The translations under genes were made by a program, and so were the position numbers. From NCBI GenBank assembly GCA_036752465.1, contig DAIOSQ010000056.1, positions 1 to 14,200 on the forward strand: DNA of 14,200 bases, read 5' to 3'. The stretch is from DAIOSQ01 sp036752465 (GTDB taxonomy: Bacteria; Pseudomonadota; Gammaproteobacteria; Legionellales; Legionellaceae). Positions 8,401 through 14,200 of the stretch are shown piece after piece. Under the pieces are notes generated by a model, which was given only the letters and a program-made list of their open reading frames with translations, did no database searches and had not been told where the DNA came from. The first letter of the stretch is position 1; the number at the start of each line of letters is the position of its first letter.

Positions 8401-11400
8401 AAACCATTGTGCTTGTTGAACCGTTAAGGGTTGCCATTCATACCAGTCCTCAACGCCCGCAATCGACCATTTTTGTTGAATCGCCTGCCCTTGCAAACGG
8501 GTGCTCTTTGGTGCCCCCATCAATTCAAACTGTTGCCCATCCATGGACATAAAACCTAAACGCACGCCATCAAGGCCTAGATGTTTGATCAAAGGGCGTT
8601 GCATCATATGCCGTGGCAGAAGCATGATGGTTTGATTGTGTTTATACACAAGGCCTAATTCTGCATTGATACTATATGCACCCAATCGATAGATGGGATA
8701 GGTGCCAATGAGATTACCATTGAGGACATCATTGAGTGCATCATTGATGCCAAGCACCTGCATCATCGGTAGAATATAGGAGTTGATTTTAATAGGAGGC
8801 ACACGCTGCAACCGTGCCTTGAACAGCATCTCGGCACGTTCAAATTCAACCTGAGTGGCGGTGTCTTTTCTCTGCTCAGTATTATGATAGACATGCATAT
8901 AGCAATACGATTCAAACGCATCATACCCATCGACGTCATCTATGGTTGCATCGTTTAATTCATATCTAGCCATCATGGCTAGAAATCGATACCCATGCAA
9001 ACAGGCCAGCGTATCCTTATCACGGCTTGCCTCAATCGCCTTATCCAGACGATGTTGCGCTTTTTTAACGCGGGTTGAGTCTACAAAGCGTGACACATAT
9101 AGATCCAATCGCAAGATGAAAATCGAGGTTTTGGATGCAGCACCATTAAATACATTAAATCGTTTCAGTACTTTATCAACAAAGGCATCGAATCGATTTA
9201 AAAAATCAGGATCGGTTAACGCCTCCATCAACAACCCCGGCTCCATGATATTAGCTTCAACGTACATTTGAATCTCAGGTTTATCCAAATGACTTAGAGA
9301 GCTTGTAAAAAACTCATCCAAAGTCAGATTGATTTGATGGGCCACAGAAGTACGCAAATGAAACACCTGTTGATCAAATTGATTGGTGCCAGCAGCCTTA
9401 TCTAACTGAATAGAATTACTGGTCTCTTTATAAGAGGGATCGATCTGGTTATCGCTATCCAATAGTTGATAACTCCAATAAAGATTGCCATCGCACTGCA
9501 GTGCATCGATCGAAGGGAGTTTTTGTGTCGATGACTCAAGCGATGGGTATTTGTGATCATAAATCGCTCTATTATAGGTTTTAGGGTATTTACTTTGCAC
9601 GTCTCGGATAAACGTTCTGCTGGTCGGCGTACTGATGAGAAGCGCATTCCAGACATCACCCTCGTTGTCGGCAACTTCCTCCAGCATTAGCTGAAGCGCG
9701 CGACTGTTCGAGCTAGACCCCAGGGGATTGGCATCGGGGGGCTTGATGTGTTTGGCATAGTTACCTGTAATAAACAGATGGAACCCATCAATAAAAAAGT
9801 TTTCGAGACGAATTTGTTGGTGTATTTTATCAAACAGCGGATCAAACTTCTTTTCACGAAAAAAGACGTAATTGCGTTTGGTATTGACCTCCAACTGTTG
9901 AATAAAATAAAAAAGCTCGCCGAAGCCCTCTTCACGCAGACTTACATGCAGTTCTGTCATTGATTCGCCGTAACTTGTATTGTAGCCTTTTGTTAGTTCA
10001 GCATAGAGCGCGGGTTCAGTTTGTAATAGCGAACGGTATAGCATTTTATTGTACTCATTCAACCCCATCCCAAGTTCGGACGGGTCATGATCATACAAAC
10101 GGTGCAATGCCAACCAGCGGGCATCAAATTCAGGTCTATCCGTTGCTGCAAAAGGAAAATGGCGCATGCGGCTTAAAAAACTGGTTAACATCAGCACCAT
10201 AAAATAATTGAAATTGGGTTTAATCGCTAACACGTGATGCTCAACATCGTACTTTGTTTGCTGTGCGTTAAAATAATCGCGTAGGGCTATAAAATTGCAC
10301 TGCATCACCAACATCGTCGGTATAGGGATGTATCGCCCTTGTTTTTTTGTTGCACGCACATAGACATCATGCAATTGTTCTATCAGCGTCCCCATTGCTT
10401 CAAATTGATTGTGCTCGTGAATTTGGGCATAAAACGGGATGTCATCATAATAATAGTGCTCATCATGACGCTCGCTTTGTTTGTCAGGAATAGGAAAGTG
10501 AATCAAGGCCTGCTCAATTTGTTCAATAACCCAGGTGGGGTGGACGTCCTGCAATGCACAGCAGCGCTCTAAAAATAATTGGGCCTCTCGCAAAGATAAG
10601 GGCGCTTCTTGATCAATGATCAGCGCTTCGGGTAAATTTATTGGTTTATAATGATACGTCGTTGATTGAGAAAACCGCGTTGGCGTGCGCGTTGCCAGTT
10701 TCCATGTAAACCAAGGCATACTATTTGCACGATTATCTACATGATCAGGCGATCGGATAGCATCGACTGCCAATACCTGAGATTTTAGAGCGATTAATTC
10801 GTCGGCCCGCGACTGGTCTGTAACCCATTTTAGTGTGTTTTCAATTCCCAGTTGAATGAACTCAGCTATTTGTGGCGAGCGCGGAGCTGGGTGTGTGTCT
10901 ATAAAATCATGCAATGCATGCAGTCTAAACTCTAAAATAAACTGCTGATACTCCTCGAGCGTATCAAATTGATGTTTCAGCATTTGGTGAATGGAACGTT
11001 GCGTGCAGGTACCTGACAACTGACCGACCGTTGTATATGTACCGGTTGCAAGCCTGGTTTCAGCTTGCAAAAAAGGCAGGCTTTTGTCAATTTCTTGATA
11101 CAAATAAGGCGCATTGCAGAATGTTGTTCCGCGTGCTGGATTGAAGGGGAGTTGCGGCAAGATCAGGCGATAAATTAAAATGCCTAATTCAGTATGAGAG
11201 GTATTGGCTGGCAAAACATATGATTTGACCGGAAAGTAACGCTCGTTGTCAGTGGATGATTGTTTGTCATGAAATTCAATACCCGCTCCTGCATTGTACA
11301 TAGAAAAAAGCCATGTTCCGTGGGGTTCTTTATGAAACTGATAAATCATCGCATGCCCGCCATCTCGATTAACCCATCCGCCAGGCAATAAGAGATCTTG

Positions 11401-11730
11401 GCCATCGGCCAGTGCCATCACCTCATATGCGGTTTTATTTGCAAACAAGGTAACCTTGTGTTGAGTTGACCAAGTATTATTGAGGCTTAATATCTCCTCC
11501 TCACGCTCAACCAATTTGAGCATAGCCGTTGCAAGGGTATTCAATCGCGTGATGTTTATTTGGCTCATACTCTCCATGCGGGAGCGATTTTTTTTAATTG
11601 ATTCAAAATAGTAATGGAAATAACCGAAGGTGTTTTTAAACGTATTTCCCTGCACCCCAAATCGCCCACTCAATTCTGAGTCGAGCATGATATGTCCAAA
11701 AATAGACGCATTGATTTTTATTTTTGGCAT
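2449..11730 (-). CDS. Giant DUF3638/DUF3645-type P-loop ATPase, 3093 residues
   Basis: The gene is uninterrupted and starts at an ATG 25 nt after a good promoter, with only a weak ribosome binding site. From about residue 1949, FQYEENIILRPRQ and IMMGGGKSKVILPILAY match the DUF3638 pattern, with the P-loop Lys at 1994 and one usual Glu changed to Gly. LVTTGEAIQSLEL and AIVDEVH (DEVH 2121-2124, a Walker B or DExH box) followed by KKKLNYTKG continue it. GLSGTPW (about 2405-2411) resembles helicase motif III, IDISATFKG lies near 2475, GADIKQ near 2560, and FLQGCMRMRG (about 2583-2592) resembles motif VI. It is therefore a superfamily-2-like ATPase. The family is known mainly from fungi, protists and some intracellular bacteria, and its substrate is unknown. 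The N-terminus has GGHAM (His126), NAGAG (Asn146) and SGTC (Cys242), a possible cysteine-hydrolase site. A beta-rich stretch spans about 1090-1260, and a Glu-rich probable coiled coil lies near 2740-2775. No signal peptide or membrane helix is evident. Confidence 0.9.
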   Translation of the reverse strand: MPKIKINASIFGHIMLDSELSGRFGVQGNTFKNTFGYFHYYFESIKKNRSRMESMSQINITRLNTLATAMLKLVEREEEILSLNNTWSTQHKVTLFANKTAYEVMALADGQDLLLPGGWVNRDGGHAMIYQFHKEPHGTWLFSMYNAGAGIEFHDKQSSTDNERYFPVKSYVLPANTSHTELGILIYRLILPQLPFNPARGTTFCNAPYLYQEIDKSLPFLQAETRLATGTYTTVGQLSGTCTQRSIHQMLKHQFDTLEEYQQFILEFRLHALHDFIDTHPAPRSPQIAEFIQLGIENTLKWVTDQSRADELIALKSQVLAVDAIRSPDHVDNRANSMPWFTWKLATRTPTRFSQSTTYHYKPINLPEALIIDQEAPLSLREAQLFLERCCALQDVHPTWVIEQIEQALIHFPIPDKQSERHDEHYYYDDIPFYAQIHEHNQFEAMGTLIEQLHDVYVRATKKQGRYIPIPTMLVMQCNFIALRDYFNAQQTKYDVEHHVLAIKPNFNYFMVLMLTSFLSRMRHFPFAATDRPEFDARWLALHRLYDHDPSELGMGLNEYNKMLYRSLLQTEPALYAELTKGYNTSYGESMTELHVSLREEGFGELFYFIQQLEVNTKRNYVFFREKKFDPLFDKIHQQIRLENFFIDGFHLFITGNYAKHIKPPDANPLGSSSNSRALQLMLEEVADNEGDVWNALLISTPTSRTFIRDVQSKYPKTYNRAIYDHKYPSLESSTQKLPSIDALQCDGNLYWSYQLLDSDNQIDPSYKETSNSIQLDKAAGTNQFDQQVFHLRTSVAHQINLTLDEFFTSSLSHLDKPEIQMYVEANIMEPGLLMEALTDPDFLNRFDAFVDKVLKRFNVFNGAASKTSIFILRLDLYVSRFVDSTRVKKAQHRLDKAIEASRDKDTLACLHGYRFLAMMARYELNDATIDDVDGYDAFESYCYMHVYHNTEQRKDTATQVEFERAEMLFKARLQRVPPIKINSYILPMMQVLGINDALNDVLNGNLIGTYPIYRLGAYSINAELGLVYKHNQTIMLLPRHMMQRPLIKHLGLDGVRLGFMSMDGQQFELMGAPKSTRLQGQAIQQKWSIAGVEDWYEWQPLTVQQAQWFQSGCACASGMHLPMWLMDGGMMAWVRYDGRGAFITQNGIPAWGLNESRNLELLDADGRSLGFVLTQPTRALQVFSAFEWEALTQYRVNAKQPQTTCLTFVRYGLSIDVTGDRIRLDDSDYELHPLHPGAFKPTVAHLVLQEINRESAVCLVPIQPFYVDHARQTIPGHYYELTHDTTLHIANTRLMQHWKKEAIPVEKQPLWQYQNTARFMTYRLINGHPTPNNAAEALYLCYLYLATHEHAKANAVLNNLNRFSLIGTREELTFLYWIIDGLPVSLTPADEEQNQLDERAQQTSNRDTACKLKALSFYTGYLEQGGRFQFKMPFDASTAHGQYENLCTERLQTFVNAIPHTIAQLYTHLQNSRRHLGERYTLTDAQSLSLLHCYQRTAISELASGALGYESRRLSLNILLQEYRQLDAIRQSHQALPTVFIKRLEAIEATLAQHVPIMQQRTELVRMPIDLSLADPRALNKEQLSLQSQRIFNVWSVNTCRITEPNPKAMDILRSDISDDAFMSYLPDYVAIARDPSNPEHRALLQFCTNYLTGHRHQRLKQLNVQWMTNMLYRLACIQSSKLSILNQPCSLLTLLPYLKQDVPLIKVYEALDLFINELSNNRAIWDALMQQVTEPSPLALSPVEGCAVQAVIDQCPDLRAFQYAYQTNDRDYEAALMQTSSDDEKTAGALQYQWVQNQRKLAGEALSSEPVRRALKDETSRYLRELQTKLDDRWQEILTQANLVLQASFYIQLEASQRHTLTKEDVIACYFKANTTAYLEATALDIKSIRVLHQQIHKCMVREIERQHLQRLEHALTQATNESGLHHLAQVLMSQNRVNLNPDPALMLFQYEENIILRPRQIDALLQLFSPSAHNPHSFNECVEKIMMGGGKSKVILPILAYKKATGTNLVVVEVPQALLATNHMDLNNTSVRLFGQKAQRFDFNRDSDCSAARLQAIYQQFTNVMIHKDYLVTTGEAIQSLELTYLELLMSDKSSNEQVYWAGKLISLLRQRGDAIVDEVHQGLLLKKKLNYTKGASQPVDHHLIELTLELYRFLDKITNTEPEALIAQLLTHPDSPLTEDVARLSRRHPQANVLEALSAYLHNSCETALVQESDERTKNRFAFYKEQVRLLQQTLHRHHKEHYGPSKSPDKNAYQRALAIPYAANEKPKERSKFGDTLETLNYTVQSLLQDGLNHTLLVDVIKQWQREAQAEMQQGCYTQVDETPTGRRVATFLSRTYLNLRTLDTSRQDDMAFLLSFVRHDHTLLFYILEHYILPEIAIEPHVLRSDAYNHVDSYRSVQGLSGTPWNHHTFHQRLHFNDRKALGTDRYIQNVLRGKHTSIHALDFTELTEFIPSLFQRLQPNNAEVRAIIDISATFKGCPNRSVVEALANYFRAESFPLQWILYFDETDVLCACRVDNPAKIMRINSSDPDAINRQLRCGPETRFTYYDQSHAIGADIKQAPASRGICLVDEQTHVQSFLQGCMRMRGLEEKQQIDVIVPMAIQNVSLDDLFIRMESNEQKQLKEDNFIAAVAKMENQIRNDLLSRLSCVDEDDIAQKRSKANAWARYFITHQQKSLFEQYGEIYRKQATEILLNQHRDGLIAGWKVCLEAVGDTCSQVDKSRMTEAMNQLIQAALPLCHAQSLARAQQISADLELEIMKEQEMMQELEQLIEIQDTRHYLSEFDYIPWKKKRLLDFSKGKQQAHIVSLPEPFSDVKMSSYFQTVYIHQTSVLNPHMKPVNVILWRILNGNLTACLISNQEADNLATLFKEHAFDGIWLTSTRGTVLTGKAPPGMAYHRQYHVLFEQCKLFGGRLLELLEQPHPFLWLRDDTAEKLSYFKEHIMLNRKSSLHDFEQLKNALSQPLISLFDEVARRAFHDLTQVDWARQYPKCCRADLSAIEQLAAALMSREPDNGGLLPPAAMPYVHAHWADVEAVMAAIHEMITSGNIEFSAAIFEKEGAIQYALTLMAEDTRLHEGVITGTAQMRP

Positions 11731-11737
11731 TTATAGC

Positions 11738-11749
11738 ACTTAATTAAGT
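11738..11749. promoter_or_regulatory. Perfect 12-bp palindrome in the leader of the giant gene
   Basis: ACTTAATTAAGT is a perfect palindrome lying just after the predicted transcription start (near 11755) and ending 8 bases before the ATG at 11730, so it also overlaps the ribosome binding region. It could be an operator or simply AT-rich sequence. It does not show the tandem spacing expected of PmrA-type TTAA direct repeats. Confidence 0.35.
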
Positions 11750-11761
11750 TTTTATGTTTTA

Positions 11762-11790
11762 ATTATAGGCTTGATTGTAATTGTTTTCAC
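11762..11790 (-). promoter_or_regulatory. Sigma70-like promoter of the giant DUF3638 gene
   Basis: On the minus strand, GTGAAA (11790-11785) and a perfect TATAAT (11767-11762) are 17 bp apart. The -35 matches four of six bases. The expected transcript starts near 11755, leaving a leader of about 25 nt. Confidence 0.6.
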
Positions 11791-11792
11791 AT

Positions 11793-11966
11793 TTAACCCT
11801 TCATCACAGCTAGATACTTGGGTTGCGTATGCAAAGCATAGGTGAGATCCGTATGGTTCTGAAGATGCCCAGCTTGGTATAGCAACGTTAGCCCAGCAGA
11901 CGCATTTTTGCCTTGGATACGACTAATGCTTGTAATTTGAGCTTTATTGCGGTTTAATATGCAAAA
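11793..11966 (-). pseudogene. Possible decayed coding fragment in the divergent intergenic region
   Basis: The minus strand is open for 57 sense codons before TAA at 11793-11795, with no ATG and a stop just upstream (11967-11969). The product contains NASAGLTLLYQAGHL and ends TQPKYLAVMKG. This resembles, from memory, the helical units of the type A.L.LL.QAG.L....L..HP.YA found in some Legionella-type proteins. Protein-like sequence without a start suggests the tail of a lost gene. It overlaps both divergent promoters. A chance open frame cannot be excluded. Confidence 0.3.
11930..11958 (+). promoter_or_regulatory. Sigma70-like promoter of the ankyrin-OTU gene
   Basis: TTGTAA (11930-11935) and TTTAAT (11953-11958) are 17 bp apart, matching four of six and five of six consensus bases. 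The transcript should start near 11965, about 30 nt before the GTG start. The -10 lies within an inverted repeat (11952-11972). Confidence 0.5.
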
Positions 11967-11972
11967 TTAAAC
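11952..11972. promoter_or_regulatory. Operator-like inverted repeat over the OTU gene promoter
   Basis: GTTTAAT (11952-11958) and ATTAAAC (11966-11972) are perfect inverted copies separated by 7 bp, a centre-to-centre distance of 14 bp. The left arm contains the proposed -10 box and the right arm covers the predicted transcription start. This is where a dimeric repressor would bind. Confidence 0.4.
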
Positions 11973-11994
11973 AACATATCGGTCATTAAAAATC

Positions 11995-13674
11995 GTGGAA
12001 AATCTTTGCATATTAGCGGCAAGTCATGCAGCAGACGCTTATTTCAAAATTATTGAGGCGCTTGAGGATACTGATTACTATACAACCGATAAATTAAATG
12101 AGCGTTTTCGTAGAAAAAGCGTTGTAGCGCATGCCGCTGAAAGCGGTTGTCTGGATACACTCATGTATCTAACCAAAAATTTTGCTATAGACCTTGCCAC
12201 TCGAGAAACAGAGTTTAGCCTTTTATTTTGGGCGGCAAAAAATACCTCCCTTGACATGCTTAATTACGTCATAAACCCTCAAAATGGCTTGTTAGATAAC
12301 ATAGACGATGATACAACGGCATTGCATATTGCAGCGTTCAGGGGCGATCTAGACGAAGTTAAACGCTTGCTAGCAGGTGACCCAACGTGTATTCATCAAT
12401 TAGATAAAAATCATCATTCCGCTTTGTTTTATGCGGCGTTAAAGCAAGATACACAAGTTGTGCAAGCCCTTATGGCAACCTTAGAAAGCAGTGAAGGTTC
12501 CAAAGACCTGGATAGGCAGTATGATTCATTCAATCGAGGGGCTGGACACGCGATGTGGCGTAACGCGAAAAATTTAGACAATATGCTGGATTCATCCGCT
12601 AACGAGCTCGACCTATACAAACAAGCATTTAGTTCCTTCAAAAAAATTAAGTACATGTGTGAAAGCGATTATGAATATTTATTAATGACCGCTGAGCGTA
12701 TTGTTGCGCATCATATGCATTCATATGATTATCAATTAGCACTTTCATTTATTGACCTAATTGAATACTATTTTGGAGAATTAACCCTACTTCGCGCACC
12801 TGGTGAGCCTTATACAAGGTTTGAAACGGAATTACTCGAAGAGCTGCGTGAATATAAAAAAAGAATCCACGAAAATACTGATGGTGATACGTTAGGTTAC
12901 GAGAGTGATGCAGAGGACAGTGGTTCTGACAACTGGGATGCCGAAGAACCTCACCCCAATCCAGACTTAGAGAAGCTACTCCATACATTGGCACTGGCCC
13001 AACAGATTGCTGCAGATTATGGTTTGCGGTGTATTAATGTTGAGGGGGACGGTAACTGCTTTTTTCATGTAATTTTTCAGCAACTGCTATCGACATCAGG
13101 ATATAGTGCATGGCCAAATGCTCAGGCGATAAGAGAAAAAGCCATTCGACACATAAACGCCTACTCATCGCTGTACATGCCTTTCTTTCAAGAAGAAGAT
13201 GGAGGCCTCGAATCATACATGACACGCGCAGAAGAACCTACGTACTGGGCGGATGAATATCTCATTGCAGCAACATCACGCGCGCTTACTATTAATCTTG
13301 TGATTTTCTCTACCCACACGCCAGTACCGCAAGTGATGAAACAAAGAGGTGCTGTCGCCACAATTTATATGATGAATTTAAATAACCAACATTTCCAATC
13401 GCTGTACGTTGACCTCTCTATTCAACCAAGATTTGCCATAGAACCCATTATTGCAGCCACAATCTGTGATGAAGAGTTTCGCCCCAATCCATTGCTGTGG
13501 CTCATTGAGGCATTAGAAGATGCCGAAGCGACCGCGGCAGGGGTAACCTGCACAGCGCAAAAACGAGCGTTTGGGTTTTTTAACGTTGACTCAAGTGGCA
13601 TAAAACAGGCGAGATTGAACGAGCCCGACGGGCAAGATCCTCACCTATCCTATAATACGGCTGGGAGCCCATAA
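11995..13674 (+). CDS. Ankyrin-repeat OTU-family cysteine protease (putative deubiquitinase)
   Basis: The 559-residue protein starts at GTG. The upstream in-frame stop is at 11968-11970 and no ATG lies between, so this start is almost forced, although no clear ribosome binding site precedes it. Four ankyrin repeats span about residues 42-165; the third (TALHIAAFRGDLDEVKRLL) is the most canonical. A helical linker follows, with an acidic patch at 297-318 (YESDAEDSGSDNWDAEE). The OTU domain begins near 335. GDGNCFFH holds Asp352 and the nucleophile Cys355, WADEYLIAATSRAL (418-431) is the conserved helix, and the strand ending NNQHF supplies His466. All the main OTU catalytic residues therefore appear intact. 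OTU enzymes cleave ubiquitin from proteins, and bacteria without ubiquitin generally use them inside eukaryotic hosts. The ankyrins probably bind the target. The tail (475-559) is unassigned. Linkage specificity cannot be read from the sequence. Confidence 0.92.
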   Translation: MENLCILAASHAADAYFKIIEALEDTDYYTTDKLNERFRRKSVVAHAAESGCLDTLMYLTKNFAIDLATRETEFSLLFWAAKNTSLDMLNYVINPQNGLLDNIDDDTTALHIAAFRGDLDEVKRLLAGDPTCIHQLDKNHHSALFYAALKQDTQVVQALMATLESSEGSKDLDRQYDSFNRGAGHAMWRNAKNLDNMLDSSANELDLYKQAFSSFKKIKYMCESDYEYLLMTAERIVAHHMHSYDYQLALSFIDLIEYYFGELTLLRAPGEPYTRFETELLEELREYKKRIHENTDGDTLGYESDAEDSGSDNWDAEEPHPNPDLEKLLHTLALAQQIAADYGLRCINVEGDGNCFFHVIFQQLLSTSGYSAWPNAQAIREKAIRHINAYSSLYMPFFQEEDGGLESYMTRAEEPTYWADEYLIAATSRALTINLVIFSTHTPVPQVMKQRGAVATIYMMNLNNQHFQSLYVDLSIQPRFAIEPIIAATICDEEFRPNPLLWLIEALEDAEATAAGVTCTAQKRAFGFFNVDSSGIKQARLNEPDGQDPHLSYNTAGSP

Positions 13675-13693
13675 TATTGCTTTGAACAACATA

Positions 13694-14200
13694 TTAAGCT
13701 GTGCCATGCCCTGTTGGTTGACAAACGTTTATAGCCCTTGTCTTAGAATCTTTATTTCTTAGCACAAACTCTCTAAAGAAAACATCTGCGCTTTGGCCTG
13801 ATCGGTTTGCTAATTCCGTCCAGGTTGCGTTGTGGCCATTCGTCGTTGGTCGCTTAGTTTCCATTTTCCTATCACTTTTGACGTGTTCTCTGGCTTGAAC
13901 CAAAGCATCTCGCGTGCGAGCTAGCTGCGGGTTGTTAGACAGCCGATCTAATGGACCTAACGCTGCAATTTTTTTATCTATCTCTGCTTTTTGCTTGCGT
14001 CGTTCCTCAGTAAGTACTTTATGTATCGAAGCATAATGTGGAATCACAGGATCGTCGATACAATCAGATCGACGCGCTTTGCTTGATCTAACTACGATGT
14101 AATCTCTATAGGCTGCAGGAATGCTTATAAACGCACTACCGGCATTAATGTCCCATTTCAGCAAAGCAACAATGCATTTAACGAATGGGTAAGCCAACCC
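13694..14200 (-). CDS. Unrecognised protein, C-terminal part; start lies beyond the right edge
   Basis: The frame is open from the right edge to TAA at 13694-13696 (168 codons visible), convergent with the OTU gene across only 19 bp. No ATG occurs early; the only early start codon, a TTG at 14197, is at the very edge, so the true start is probably outside the window. The visible part begins with a mixed hydrophobic stretch. A charged helical region follows (TEERRKQKAEIDKKIAAL through LVQAREHVK) that may form a coiled coil. TWTELANRSGQSADVFF then has a helix-turn-helix-like rhythm, though too weak to claim DNA binding. The protein ends QPTGHGTA. Codon use looks like that of its neighbours. I recognise no family. 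Confidence 0.6.
   Translation of the reverse strand, partial: GLAYPFVKCIVALLKWDINAGSAFISIPAAYRDYIVVRSSKARRSDCIDDPVIPHYASIHKVLTEERRKQKAEIDKKIAALGPLDRLSNNPQLARTRDALVQAREHVKSDRKMETKRPTTNGHNATWTELANRSGQSADVFFREFVLRNKDSKTRAINVCQPTGHGTA

Noticed and set aside
11828..11840. Short inverted repeat TATGC-AAA-GCATA in the divergent gap
   Set aside because: Only five base pairs and not placed on either promoter; likely chance.

Overview
The window looks like accessory chromosome of an amoeba- or host-associated gammaproteobacterium of the Legionella/Coxiella/Berkiella type. The placement is inference. It rests on moderate-to-low GC (about 35% in the left gene and mid-40s in the large gene, by eye), an ankyrin-OTU protein, a giant eukaryote-like DUF3638 ATPase, and membrane proteins of no obvious family. 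There is no rRNA, no convincing tRNA, no CRISPR array and no complete mobile element.

Layout from left to right. Bases 1-300 hold a hairpin at the extreme edge, a doubtful 57-codon ORF and the leader of the first gene. At 307-1182 (+) is a 291-residue membrane protein that aligns by eye to the HtpX/M48 core but has lost the HExxH zinc site. After a 190-bp gap with a nested hairpin comes a convergent 272-residue two-helix membrane protein (1373-2191, -) ending in a Pro-Gly tail. A 257-bp gap carries its promoter. From 2449 to 11730 (-) runs one uninterrupted 3093-residue gene, two thirds of the window. It combines an N-terminal region with conserved-looking His/Asn/Cys motifs and a DUF3638/DUF3645-type P-loop ATPase (GGGKS, DEVH, SGT, QGCMRMRG). 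A 264-bp divergent intergenic region follows, with a promoter for each side, palindromes at both start regions and a decayed coding fragment. At 11995-13674 (+) is a 559-residue protein with four ankyrin repeats and an OTU cysteine-protease domain with an apparently intact triad. A convergent unrecognised gene (13694-14200, -) runs off the right edge.

The divergent pair is the core of the window: a probable deubiquitinase and a giant helicase-like ATPase, both of kinds associated with eukaryotes, sharing one promoter region. I infer that they may act in a host cell, perhaps on ubiquitin-related substrates. No secretion signal or secretion-system gene is visible here, so effector status is unproven. 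The most unusual readings are the dead HtpX-like protein, the possible cysteine-protease module at the front of the giant protein, and the operator-like inverted repeat over the OTU promoter.
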